From positions 1 to 40,990 of the forward strand of contig JAFYQR010000115.1 of NCBI GenBank assembly GCA_017559825.1: 40,990 bases of DNA. The letters run 5' to 3'. Below are positions 1 through 7,237 of the stretch, piece by piece. Each line of letters starts with the position of its first letter. Positions within the stretch are counted from its first letter, which is position 1. Source of the stretch: Thermoguttaceae bacterium (GTDB lineage: Bacteria; Planctomycetota; Planctomycetia; Pirellulales; Thermoguttaceae). Both the position numbers and the translations under genes were made by a program. Under the pieces are notes generated by a model, which had not been told where the DNA came from, searched no databases, and saw only the letters and a list, made by a program, of their open reading frames with translations.

Positions 1-150
1 GCCGGGCACCTTGTGCACCCGGGTCTCCACGCCGAACACGGACGCCATGATATCCGGCCACAGGCCGCTTCCGGCCCCGCCGCCGGTGAGCATCAGGCTC
101 TTCACAGGCACGCCGCACTCCCGCATGACCTCCGCGCCGCTCTTCGCCGC
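1..150 (-). pseudogene. FGGY-family sugar kinase, internal/C-terminal fragment cut at a junction
   Basis: Read on the minus strand from about 150 down to 1, one frame stays open and gives ...SGAEVMRECGVPVKSLM, then LTGGGAGSGLWPDIMASVFG, then VETRVHKVPG. The LTGGGAxSxLW...A.VFG pattern is the FGGY kinase (xylulokinase/glycerol kinase type) C-terminal signature, in which the glycine-rich loop binds ATP. The gene continues beyond base 1. Its upstream (N-terminal) part is missing: after about 140-165 the frame stops resembling the family and the plus-strand gene takes over. Codon use (CTG, GTG, ATC, GGC) differs from the neighbouring genes. I read this as a foreign piece joined here, either by assembly or by recombination. 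The exact sugar substrate cannot be told from so short a fragment. Confidence 0.7.
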
Positions 151-1303
151 GCGCCATGCCGCGCCGACGCCCGCCGAACCCCCGGCGGCTCCGGCGGCTC
201 CGACGGCGAAACCGGCCGCCGCGCCGGAAAACGCCGTCGCGACCGACGTTCCGGGCGTCTACGTCGTCCTTAACGAAAACGGCGTCGCGACGCTTTACTC
301 GAGCGACGAAGCGGCGCTCGACGAGTTCCAACGCCGCTTGACCGCCGTCGTCGACGAAATGAAAACGACCGCGGAAGCCGAAACGCCCGCCGTTGAAACG
401 GAAGCGACCGACGAAACCGACGATCCGTCCGCTCCGCTTTCGCTCGGCTATCTGTCGTACATGACGCCGGAAAACCGCGAAAAAGCGCGCGAACGCGTTT
501 TGATGGAAAGCCGCAACTACACGGTGTACCGCGTCGAAAACGTCGGCGTTCCGCAAATTTTGCCGCGTTTGCAAACGTACATGGCCGACCGAGGGCAAAA
601 CGCGTCGCCGTATTACTACTACCAATCGTCCGGCGTCAGCGTTACGAACATGACGCCAAGCGTTCCGTTGTCGTTTCAATCGGACGTCGCGCTCAACACG
701 ATTACCGTGTACGGCTCCAAAGCCGACCGCGACGCCGCCGGAGCGATGATCGTCCTCCTCGACTCCACGGATTTGTTCCCGATACCGATCACGAAGCCGC
801 ACAAGATTAAAGTCGCCAACACGTCGCCGTCGCGGATGGCGCAACAAGTATTGAACGCTTTTTCGCGCAAGTTCCAAACGACGCTCATGGCGGGCAACCA
901 ATCGCCGCGTCTTTATCCGAACTTGGCGACCGGCAATCTCGAGGTGTACGCGCCGGAAAACTTGGCGAAGGAAATCGAAGAGTACGTCAAAGAAGTCGAC
1001 CGCGAAATCCTCGAAGAAAACGTTCGCAAGGTGCGCGTCGTCGAGCTGAAGTCGATGAACTCGACGGTGTTGACGCAATACCTGCAAAATCTGCGCTCGG
1101 CGCAAACCGCCGCGACGATGCTGTCGACGCCTTACGTTCCTCCGACGGCGACGCCGTTCGCGCCGCAAATGAACCGAGGCATGGGCATGACCCCGCGCTA
1201 CGGCGGAATGGGCGGTTACGGCGGCTATCCCAGAATGGGCGGTTACGGCGGTTATCCCGGCATGGGCGGCTACGGCGGCTATCCGCGAACTCGCGGTTTT
1301 TGA
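11..1303 (+). CDS. Secretin-N/NolW-like repeat protein, 5' end replaced by foreign sequence
   Basis: The trustworthy part begins near base 150 (residue about 47). It has an Ala/Pro-rich stretch, then DVPGVYVVLNENGVATLYSS, then alpha/beta repeats (residues about 165-345) of the type YxVxxV...LNTITVYGSKADRDAAG and SGNLEVYAPENLAKEIEEYV. These resemble the N1/NolW-like domains of type II/III secretins, small ring-forming modules found in multiple copies in planctomycete proteins. No secretin beta-barrel domain follows; the chain ends in a Gly/Tyr-rich tail (MGGYGGYP repeats). The first ~45 codons from the TTG at 11 lie antisense to the FGGY kinase fragment, so the native start and any signal peptide are not in this window. 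Role inferred: envelope-associated scaffold or a partner of a secretion system. No RBS precedes the TTG in the window. Confidence 0.6.
   Translation: MCTRVSTPNTDAMISGHRPLPAPPPVSIRLFTGTPHSRMTSAPLFAARHAAPTPAEPPAAPAAPTAKPAAAPENAVATDVPGVYVVLNENGVATLYSSDEAALDEFQRRLTAVVDEMKTTAEAETPAVETEATDETDDPSAPLSLGYLSYMTPENREKARERVLMESRNYTVYRVENVGVPQILPRLQTYMADRGQNASPYYYYQSSGVSVTNMTPSVPLSFQSDVALNTITVYGSKADRDAAGAMIVLLDSTDLFPIPITKPHKIKVANTSPSRMAQQVLNAFSRKFQTTLMAGNQSPRLYPNLATGNLEVYAPENLAKEIEEYVKEVDREILEENVRKVRVVELKSMNSTVLTQYLQNLRSAQTAATMLSTPYVPPTATPFAPQMNRGMGMTPRYGGMGGYGGYPRMGGYGGYPGMGGYGGYPRTRGF
1206..1291 (+). repeat. 27-bp coding tandem repeat (MGGYGGYPR unit, 3 copies)
   Basis: Three imperfect in-frame copies of a 27-base unit encode MGGYGGYPR / MGGYGGYPG / MGGYGGYPR at the C-terminus of the NolW-like protein. 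Copies differ mainly at silent third positions (tac/tat, ggc/ggt). Confidence 0.75.
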
Positions 1304-1465
1304 TCGCTTAACCGTTTAATCCAACCGCTTACGTTTCCGAAACGCGCCGTTCGGTCGCTAAAATCCGCTCTCAACGAGTTCGATTTTTCGCCCGAGCGGC
1401 GTTTTCGTCGTTTATCCTATTTTGTCCGTTTCCCCGTTTTTACGCTAGAAAGAGAGTCTTCGCCG

Positions 1466-2635
1466 ATGCGTCACGAACCTTACGACGTTTCCGATTTCGG
1501 TCGGAACCCGCTGATGTTTTACTACGAAGTTACCCGCGCCTGCGACCTCGTTTGCAAGCACTGCCGCGCGTCGGCGCAAGAGTCGGCGGCTCCGGACGAA
1601 CTTTCGACCGAACAAGCGCTCGCGCTGATCGAAGACGTCGCTCGGTTCCCGCGCAAACCGACGATCTGCTTCACCGGCGGCGACCCGCTCAAGCGCGCCG
1701 ACCTCTTCGACTTAATCCGCCGCGCGACCGATCTCGGAATCGGCTCCGCCCTCACGCCGAGCGCGACCCCGCTCGCGACGTTCGACGCGTTCCAAAAAGC
1801 GAAGGAAGCGGGCGTCTCCGCGATCGGAATCAGCCTCGACGGCCCGAATCCGGAGGTTCACGACTCCTTCCGCGGTTTCGAAGGGAGCTTCCAAAAAGCT
1901 CTCGATATGATGAAATACGCTCGCGACCTCGAGCTTCCGGTGCAGGTCAACACGTCGATCACCCGCCGCAACGCGCATTTAATCGACGAAATCGCCGACC
2001 TGCTCGAAGAAACCGGCGTGATGATGTGGTCGGTCTTTTTCCTCGTTCCGGTCGGGCGCGGCGTCGAGGAAATCCGCATTTCCGCGCCGGAATACCGCGA
2101 AGTCTTCGCGAAACTTTACCGCCATTCGCTCTCGAAACCGTTCTCGGTCAAGACGACCGAAGCGCCGCACTACCGCCGCTATGTTTTGGAGCAAGGCGGC
2201 GACCCGCTCGCGGCGCCGAAAAACCGCCCGAACTTCCCGAACTCTCGCTTCGCCGCGTCGATGAAGGTCAATCCGCAGGACGCGCCGGTCGACGAAAAAG
2301 CGGAGGGCGCCGCCGCGAAAATCGGGAGTCGGCGCCGTTCGCGGGCCCCGCTCGGAATCACCGACGGTCGCGGAATTATGTTCGTCGGGCATAACGGCGA
2401 AATTTTCCCGGCCGGTTTCCTTCCGGTCGTTTGCGGACGCTTCCCGGAAAACTCGGTCGTCGACGTTTACCAAAACCACCCGCTTTTCAACGCGCTGCAA
2501 AATCCGGACAATTATAAGGGCGTCTGCGGCAAGTGCGACTATCGCCGCGTTTGCGGAGGGAGCCGCGCTCGCGCTTACGCCGTCGGCGGCGACCCGCTCG
2601 GCCCGGAACCGGACTGCGATTTCGAAGCGCCGTAA
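1466..2635 (+). CDS. Radical SAM/SPASM protein (TIGR04053-like)
   Basis: 389 aa. The cluster motif C26-D-L-V-C30-K-H-C33 sits in YYEVTRACDLVCKHCRASA, the arrangement of the TIGR04053/NirJ-AhbD-like radical SAM group; a GGDP replaces the more common GGEP near residue 72 as the SAM-binding strand. The C-terminus has a SPASM-like cysteine set (CGKCDYRRVCGGSRARAYA...C) that would bind a second Fe-S cluster. These enzymes reductively cleave S-adenosylmethionine to start a radical reaction, often on peptides or tetrapyrroles; the substrate here is unknown and no peptide precursor or haem gene is adjacent. A poorly conserved, basic stretch (about residues 250-292) precedes the C-terminal domain. Start chosen at the ATG with AGAAAGAGAG upstream at 1446-1455. 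It stands alone in its direction and is followed by a hairpin at 2664. Confidence 0.85.
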   Translation: MRHEPYDVSDFGRNPLMFYYEVTRACDLVCKHCRASAQESAAPDELSTEQALALIEDVARFPRKPTICFTGGDPLKRADLFDLIRRATDLGIGSALTPSATPLATFDAFQKAKEAGVSAIGISLDGPNPEVHDSFRGFEGSFQKALDMMKYARDLELPVQVNTSITRRNAHLIDEIADLLEETGVMMWSVFFLVPVGRGVEEIRISAPEYREVFAKLYRHSLSKPFSVKTTEAPHYRRYVLEQGGDPLAAPKNRPNFPNSRFAASMKVNPQDAPVDEKAEGAAAKIGSRRRSRAPLGITDGRGIMFVGHNGEIFPAGFLPVVCGRFPENSVVDVYQNHPLFNALQNPDNYKGVCGKCDYRRVCGGSRARAYAVGGDPLGPEPDCDFEAP

Positions 2636-2663
2636 TCGCTTAACTTAGCGACCAAGAAACGCG

Positions 2664-2703
2664 AAAACCCGCCGCTTTAGCGCAACCTAAAGCGACGGGT
2701 TTC
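2664..2703. terminator. Hairpin terminator (15-bp stem) after radical SAM gene
   Basis: Arms 2666-2680 and 2687-2701 pair around a 6-base loop. One position is C/A on the plus strand but U-G on the minus strand, and the U-run is cleaner on the minus strand, so it may also stop minus-strand transcripts coming from the gene-free region. Confidence 0.6.
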
Positions 2704-2719
2704 GTCGTTTCCAACCTTC

Positions 2720-3010
2720 GCCGACGCGCCTCCATGCGACGCCGACGACAAACTCAAACGAGCGGAGACGTCCACGCCGCCCCCGTTCGAGCAAAACTCG
2801 CGAGTCCAAACCGCCGACGCGCCTCCATGCGACGTCGACGACGATCTCCGACGAACGGAAGCCTCATGCCGCCTCGCGTCGGAGAAAACTCGCGAATCCA
2901 AACCGCCGACGCGCCTCCATGCGACGTCGACGACGATCTCCGACGAACGGAAGCCTCATGCCGCCTCGCGTCGGAGAAAAATCGCGAATCCAAACCGCCG
3001 ACGCGTCTTC
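2720..3010. repeat. 92-bp tandem repeat, just over 3 copies
   Basis: Units begin with GCCGACGCGCCTCCATGCGACG at 2720, 2813 and 2905, with a decayed fourth start at 2997; spacing is 93, 92 and 92 bases. Copies 2 and 3 are nearly identical, the first is diverged in the middle, the last decays after GCCGACGCG. Because 92 is not a multiple of three, any frame changes in each copy, which argues against coding. No palindrome-plus-spacer pattern as in CRISPR is present. Confidence 0.8.
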
Positions 3011-3605
3011 GCGCGACGCCGGTCTCGCTTCAAACAATTAGAAAGTCTCCGCTTTCAACGTCGTTTTATGAGAAATTTTCGCGCGTCTCTTCAAGCGCCT
3101 CGAAAGCGCGTTCGGACGCGTCCGCGAAAGCGTCGACCTCTTCAAAACTGTTTGAGAACCGTTTCAAAATTAGTTTGCATTTCGTTCCCTTAACGCCAAG
3201 ACAACATCTACGCCGCATAGCAAATCAATCGTCCGCGCCTTATTCCGACGACGTTTGCGGACCTCCCTTCGATTCGCCCCTTAAAAGCTCAAAAAGCGTT
3301 GTCCAAAAAGTTTAAAAAAGCGACAAAAGTTCGGCGCGTTTAACGATACGCGCAAAAACGCGAAAAAAGTTTCCGACGACGCGTTGCCGCCGCTCGCAGC
3401 CTCGGGCGCTTCCCTTAACTTTTTCCAGAGCGCGCCGCGCAGAATCGCCAAAAAACTAAAAACCGCAAAAATCCCTCCGCGCCGCGCAGCCGTAACAATC
3501 GTTAAGTATAAGCTAATTTTAACGCAATTACAATAGGAAAACGCGATTTTTCGACAAAAATTTGCCCAAAATCAAGAAAATTATTCTCGCGGCAAAAATC
3601 GGCGT
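3011..3605. other. Gene-free stretch, nothing recognisable
   Basis: About 600 bases with AT-richer patches (3290-3345, 3455-3600) and no frame that looks like the local coding style. No tRNA or conserved small-RNA fold was recognised. An AT-rich block with TACAAT at 3529-3534 resembles a -10 box but has no convincing -35 partner and no gene after it. Confidence 0.45.
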
Positions 3606-3629
3606 AAAAAGAGCGGCCCAAAACCGCTC
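3606..3629 (-). terminator. Rho-independent terminator of the DUF805 cluster
   Basis: On the minus strand a GAGCGG/CCGCTC stem (3629-3624 with 3616-3611) with a 7-base loop is followed directly by a U-run (3610-3606). A further GCCGCTC at 3638-3644 could pair alternatively. Confidence 0.75.
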
Positions 3630-3706
3630 GATTTTCAGCCGCTCCAACAAATTTCAAAGATTATTCCAAGGTCTAATAAAACGCCGTTTTCAAACTCGGG
3701 ACGGTT

Positions 3707-4429
3707 TTAGCGTCCGACGTCCGACGGATTCAACCGCTTGCCGCCGAAACGATTCGGGCCGTCCGTTCCGCGAACAAACCCCGAGGCGCACCCCAAAACC
3801 AACTGCCAAATCCCCGCCGGAAGAAGCGCCGCCAAGCCGATCGACGTCGCGCCGACCGAGGCGACGTTCTCGGCGTCGATTTCTTCCGCCGCGAAATTCT
3901 CCGGGCCGATTCCGACGATCAAAAGTATTAGCCCCACGGCGCCCAAAACGATCGGCCCGATCATTTGTTTCGCCGACCAACCGAGGTCGTGCAAACGCCG
4001 CCCCATAACCGCGAGAGCCGGAAGCATAACCGCCAAATTCCAAAGCGACTCGACGCCGTTCGCCGTCGCCTCCGCCGCGCCGACGCTCGCTCCGCCTCCC
4101 AGCGACAAGAAGAGCGCGGCAAGCTGCAAAACCGCGCTAACCAAAGCGTTTACGACAATCCAGCCCCAGTACTCGGTTCGCGTCGCGCGACCTCGGAAAT
4201 TGCAGTAATTCTTCATACAATACCCGAACGCCCCCCAGAAACTCGGCCCGACGGTCGCGCCGCCTTCGGCGACCCAATAACCGTTTTCCGCGACCGGAGC
4301 GCCCGCGTCGTAAGGGTTCGCGCTTTCGTTATAACCGTATTCGCCGCCGGTCAAAGGCGTTCCGCAAGCGCCGCAAAACGAGTCGGCCGGGCCGGTTCCG
4401 CTTCCGCAACGGGGGCAAAAGTTCGCCAT
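3707..4429 (-). CDS. Zinc-ribbon DUF805 membrane protein (copy 1)
   Basis: 240 aa. The N-terminus MANFCPRCGSGTGPADSFCG begins a zinc ribbon (CPRC...CGAC, residues 5-22). A linker with TVGPSF leads to a DUF805 domain (about 70-235): FRGRATRTEYWGW before the first membrane helix, several hydrophobic segments, RRLHDLGWS in the cytoplasmic loop and a closing GPNRFG. DUF805 (Pfam PF05656) proteins are small polytopic inner-membrane proteins of unknown function. Start supported by GGGAGAAAATAA just before the ATG. It is the last of four related genes reading in the same direction, followed by a terminator at 3629. Function not known; a zinc-ribbon head on a membrane anchor could be a regulatory or adaptor module (inference). 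Confidence 0.85.
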   Translation of the reverse strand: MANFCPRCGSGTGPADSFCGACGTPLTGGEYGYNESANPYDAGAPVAENGYWVAEGGATVGPSFWGAFGYCMKNYCNFRGRATRTEYWGWIVVNALVSAVLQLAALFLSLGGGASVGAAEATANGVESLWNLAVMLPALAVMGRRLHDLGWSAKQMIGPIVLGAVGLILLIVGIGPENFAAEEIDAENVASVGATSIGLAALLPAGIWQLVLGCASGFVRGTDGPNRFGGKRLNPSDVGR

Positions 4430-4550
4430 TTATTTTCTCCCTAAAATCGTTTTCGCTGAAATTCCGCGCCGCTCGGCTTGCGTCCGACCGCCGCGCCCCT
4501 TTATTTTACTCCGTCGCCGTCGAAAAATCAAGTTTCCGTCGAAAAATTCT
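4430..4550 (-). promoter_or_regulatory. Duplicated leader, copy 1
   Basis: This upstream region matches the one at 5256-5382 over its whole length, including the RBS block (GGGAGAAA), a TCGTTTTCG.(AA)ATTCCGCGCCGC block, a TTATTTTA patch and AAAATCAAGTTT. On the minus strand the patch gives TAAAATAA, a possible -10 element. It shows that gene and leader were duplicated together. Confidence 0.6.
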
Positions 4551-4616
4551 TTTTTCGCCCGCCGCGCTCCGCAACGCTTCGTTCGCCGCGCTTTACGCTT
4601 GCGACGCCTTCCGCCT

Positions 4617-5255
4617 TTACTTCGGATTCGACCGCCGCCCGCCGAAACGGTTCGGCTCGCGCATTCCGTCGCCGAATCCCGCGGTAATCGCCGCCCGAAA
4701 TTGCGCAATTCCCGCCGGAATGAAAAACGCCAAAACAAGCCAAGCCGTCCGAAGTTCGCCGCCCTTCGCCCAGAGTCCCAGCGCCGCGACGCCGACGCCG
4801 CCCCAAACGACCGAGGCGAGCCAACGTTTCGCCGACCTGCCGACGTCGTGCAAACGCCGCGCGAAGACCGCGAGGCTCGGAAGGAACGTCGCTCCCAACC
4901 AAAAAGAATAAAACCCGCCCGCCCCCGCCGCCGCGTCGTCGACGCTCGTCGTCAAAACGTTCGCGACCGTCGGCGCCGCGACAAAAACGACCGCCGCCCA
5001 AGGAACGAACCAGCCCCAAAACTCGGTTCGCGTCGCTCGACCGCGAAAAACGCAATAATTTTTCAAGCAGTGCAAAGGCGGTCCCAAAAAACTCGGCCCG
5101 ACCGTCGGTCGGAGATAACGCGCCAACGCCGACGCGTCCAATGCGTCCGCGCCGCCGTTTTTCTTGAAACGACCGGTCAACCGGGTTCCGCAAGCGGCGC
5201 AAAAGTCGGCGTCCGGGTCGGTCGCGACGTTGCAACGAGGGCAAAAGTTCGGCAT
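4617..5255 (-). CDS. Zinc-ribbon DUF805 membrane protein (copy 2)
   Basis: 212 aa. Same plan as copy 1: MPNFCPRCNVATDPDADFCA opens a zinc ribbon (CPRC...CAAC), then PTVGPSFLGPPLHCLKNYC, VFRGRATRTEFWGW, hydrophobic helices, RRLHDVGRS and the C-terminal EPNRFGGRRSNPK. Sequence identity to copy 1 is obvious by eye at the ribbon, the TVGPSF block and the DUF805 signatures, and lower in the membrane helices. RBS GGGAGAAAG precedes the ATG. It lies 187 bases upstream of copy 1 and 136 downstream of copy 3; each gap carries the same leader type. Function unknown. Confidence 0.85.
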   Translation of the reverse strand: MPNFCPRCNVATDPDADFCAACGTRLTGRFKKNGGADALDASALARYLRPTVGPSFLGPPLHCLKNYCVFRGRATRTEFWGWFVPWAAVVFVAAPTVANVLTTSVDDAAAGAGGFYSFWLGATFLPSLAVFARRLHDVGRSAKRWLASVVWGGVGVAALGLWAKGGELRTAWLVLAFFIPAGIAQFRAAITAGFGDGMREPNRFGGRRSNPK

Positions 5256-5382
5256 TTTACTTTCTCCCTAAATCGTTTTCGCCAAAATTCCGCGCCGCTT
5301 GGTTTCCCGCTCGAACCGCGACGCCGCGCAACATTATTTTAGCGCGCCGCCGACGGAAAATCAAGTTTTTCGCAAAAGAAAT
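5256..5382 (-). promoter_or_regulatory. Duplicated leader, copy 2
   Basis: Homologous to 4430-4550 (see there). On the minus strand CGCTAAAATAATGTTG at about 5342-5327 offers a -10-like TAAAAT/ATAATG patch. Confidence 0.55.
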
Positions 5383-5391
5383 TTTCGCCGT

Positions 5392-6246
5392 TCAAACCGT
5401 TTCGTTTTCGACGGTTAACGCGTCTTCCGCGTTTTTGTCCCGTTCGCGACGCGCCGCCTCTTTCGGCGTTAGACGCTCCGCGCCGAAGCGGTTCGGGCCC
5501 GGCGTCCCGGCGCGAAGGCCCGCCAAAACGCGGATTAAAAATCCCAACGTTACGCCGGCGCATCCGATAAAAATCATTGCCGCCGTCTTCTCCGCTAACT
5601 CGGGCGTCGTTATCCGCGTCGCGACGACGAATCCCGTCGCCCAAATCGCCGTTCCCCAACCTACCGGCGACGACGTCGCTAAAAAAAACGCCGTCGCCAT
5701 CGCCACGATCAAAACGACGCTCGTCGTTTCGTTCGGCGCAAAATCGCGCGAGTCCAATAGAGAAACGCAGAACGCGACGCCGCCCGCCGCCGCTAAAACC
5801 GCGACGTATCCGCCCAGCGCCGTCTTCCAACTCGCGCCGACGTTCCGATCGCGCAAGCGACGCGTCCAAACCGCAAAATCCGGAACCGACGCCGCCAAGC
5901 CGAACGCCAACCCGGCGCTTAAAAAAACAAACGGTATTCCCTTCGTCGCTCGCGCCCAAGCGAACGGAACCAACGTTCCCAATCCGGCGACGAACCCCAG
6001 CGTAAAAAGCGCGACGGCCAGCCCCGCGAGCCAGCCGAAATACTCCGTTCGGTTCGCTCGGCTTTTAAAGTCGAACGGACGGCGCAAGCAATACCAAAAC
6101 GCCCCGCAAAAACTCGGCCCGACCGTCGGCGGCGCGTCGGCGAACTCCCAACCGTCGGCGCTTTCGGCGACGCGTTCCGGCGTCGCGAACGGGTTGCGTT
6201 CGTCGGCGGCGACGGTCGCTTCGTCAAATTCGTTTTCGGCTCGCAT
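5392..6246 (-). CDS. DUF805 membrane protein without zinc ribbon (copy 3)
   Basis: 284 aa. The N-terminus is acidic (MRAENEFDEATVAADERNPF) and lacks the CxxC pairs of the neighbours, but the PPTVGPSFCGAFWYCLRRPF block, DFKSRANRTEYFGW and closing GPNRFGAERLTPKEAARRER tie it to copies 1 and 2. It has about six to eight hydrophobic segments, more than a single DUF805 domain, and the usual RLHDxG loop is altered to RRLRDRNVG. A strong AAGGAGG Shine-Dalgarno stands 8 bases before the ATG. It begins 25 bases after the stop of the upstream copy 4, so the two are probably one transcript. Loss of the ribbon suggests divergence of function; none is known. Confidence 0.8.
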   Translation of the reverse strand: MRAENEFDEATVAADERNPFATPERVAESADGWEFADAPPTVGPSFCGAFWYCLRRPFDFKSRANRTEYFGWLAGLAVALFTLGFVAGLGTLVPFAWARATKGIPFVFLSAGLAFGLAASVPDFAVWTRRLRDRNVGASWKTALGGYVAVLAAAGGVAFCVSLLDSRDFAPNETTSVVLIVAMATAFFLATSSPVGWGTAIWATGFVVATRITTPELAEKTAAMIFIGCAGVTLGFLIRVLAGLRAGTPGPNRFGAERLTPKEAARRERDKNAEDALTVENETV

Positions 6247-6271
6247 TTTGTTTTCCTCCTTAATCGTTGGG

Positions 6272-7006
6272 TTAACGTCGGTTAACGTCTTCGTCGTCGA
6301 CGACGTTCGCGCTCCGCCAGCCGAACCGACCGTCGTAAACTTTGCCGTCGTTAATGAGGCGCGCGTCGTACCGGTCTTCGCCGTCCGCGTCTTGGTAAAC
6401 TTTCCTTTGCCAACGTCGCGTCGGGAAGCCGTATCGGTTCGGCTCCTTTTGGCCCGGCAGGAACAGCATCGCCGCGAGAACCGCCCAACCGACGACCGGA
6501 ATCAGCGCGAGCCCCAGCCAACGCCCGGACAAACCGACGTCGTGCAGTCGCCGAACCGCCGACGCGGGCGCCGGAATCAACGAAATCAACGCCGCGACGA
6601 CGCCGAGACCGACAAAACCGCGATCCGCAAAATAGCAATAGCTCCCCCAAGCGGCGCCGAGGAAGAGCCAAAAGCCGATTCCGCTTCCGCGTCCTTGAAA
6701 ATTCGCGATTTGAACCCAAGCCCAATACCGCGCGTCGTCCTCGTCCATCGGGATAAACTCCGACGGTTCGAACGCGTCTTCGTATTTCCCGGCGCGCCAA
6801 TTTTTCGCCCGTTCTTCGGCGCGTTTTTGGCTCTCCGTTTTGCGGGTCGCCTTCAACGACGCTCCGCAAACGGCGCAAAAGAGTCCGCCTTCCGCGTCGA
6901 CCGTTCGTTTGCAACGCGGGCAAAAGGTCGTTCGGCACGCGCCGCAAAAGGTATCGTCGGCTTTTAGTTGAAGTCCGCAAACTTGGCATTTTCGCCCGGT
7001 CGTCAT
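6272..7006 (-). CDS. Double zinc-ribbon DUF805-like membrane protein (copy 4)
   Basis: 244 aa. Two zinc-ribbon units occupy residues 1-50: CQVC...CGAC then CPRC...CAVC. A charged linker follows, then NFQGRGSGIGFWLF, three to four hydrophobic helices, VRRLHDVGLS and EPNRYGFP, the DUF805 signatures in shortened form. The C-terminal ~60 residues are soluble and acidic (DADGEDRYDARLINDGKVYD). It is first in the four-gene cluster and 25 bases upstream of copy 3. The RBS is a weak AAGAAAAGAAAG. A promoter is proposed at 7145-7172. Function unknown. Confidence 0.8.
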   Translation of the reverse strand: MTTGRKCQVCGLQLKADDTFCGACRTTFCPRCKRTVDAEGGLFCAVCGASLKATRKTESQKRAEERAKNWRAGKYEDAFEPSEFIPMDEDDARYWAWVQIANFQGRGSGIGFWLFLGAAWGSYCYFADRGFVGLGVVAALISLIPAPASAVRRLHDVGLSGRWLGLALIPVVGWAVLAAMLFLPGQKEPNRYGFPTRRWQRKVYQDADGEDRYDARLINDGKVYDGRFGWRSANVVDDEDVNRR

Positions 7007-7144
7007 TTTTTTTCTTTCTTTTCTTGTTCGCGCCGCGTTGTTCGGTTGGCGACGCGTTTCCTTTCTATTCTTAAGTATGCGTTTTTGTTAAATGTTTCGT
7101 TAATTTTTGCGATTTTACGTCGATCGTCGCCGCCCGAACGCCTT

Positions 7145-7172
7145 ATTTTAACGCAAAAAACCGCCGCGACAA
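7145..7172 (-). promoter_or_regulatory. Possible promoter for the DUF805 cluster, inside the icd terminator
   Basis: On the minus strand TTGTCG (7172-7167), 16 bases, TAAAAT (7150-7145). The -35 lies in the distal arm of the icd terminator stem. Leader to the ATG at 7006 would be about 130 nt. Confidence 0.45.
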
Positions 7173-7193
7173 GCGTTTTGTCGCGACGGTTTT
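7155..7193 (-). terminator. Terminator after icd
   Basis: Arms 7193-7178 and 7172-7157 form a 16-bp stem with one G-U pair on the minus strand and a 5-base loop, followed by a U-run (7160-7155). Confidence 0.8.
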
Positions 7194-7237
7194 CAGAATT
7201 TCAACGCTTTTTCAAGCGTTTCGGGGCTTCGCTAAAA

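Noticed and set aside
2720..3010. CRISPR array
   Set aside because: Units are 92-93 bases with whole-length similarity and no short constant repeat alternating with unique spacers; no cas gene nearby.
2734..3315. A 193-codon Arg/Ser-rich frame across the 92-bp repeats
   Set aside because: The repeat period is not divisible by three, so each copy is read in a different phase; there is no RBS and the composition is not that of local genes.
3520..3545. TACAAT followed by AGGAAAACGCG as a promoter/RBS for a plus-strand gene at 3562
   Set aside because: No -35 at a proper distance, and the frame that follows is antisense to the DUF805 copy 1 gene.
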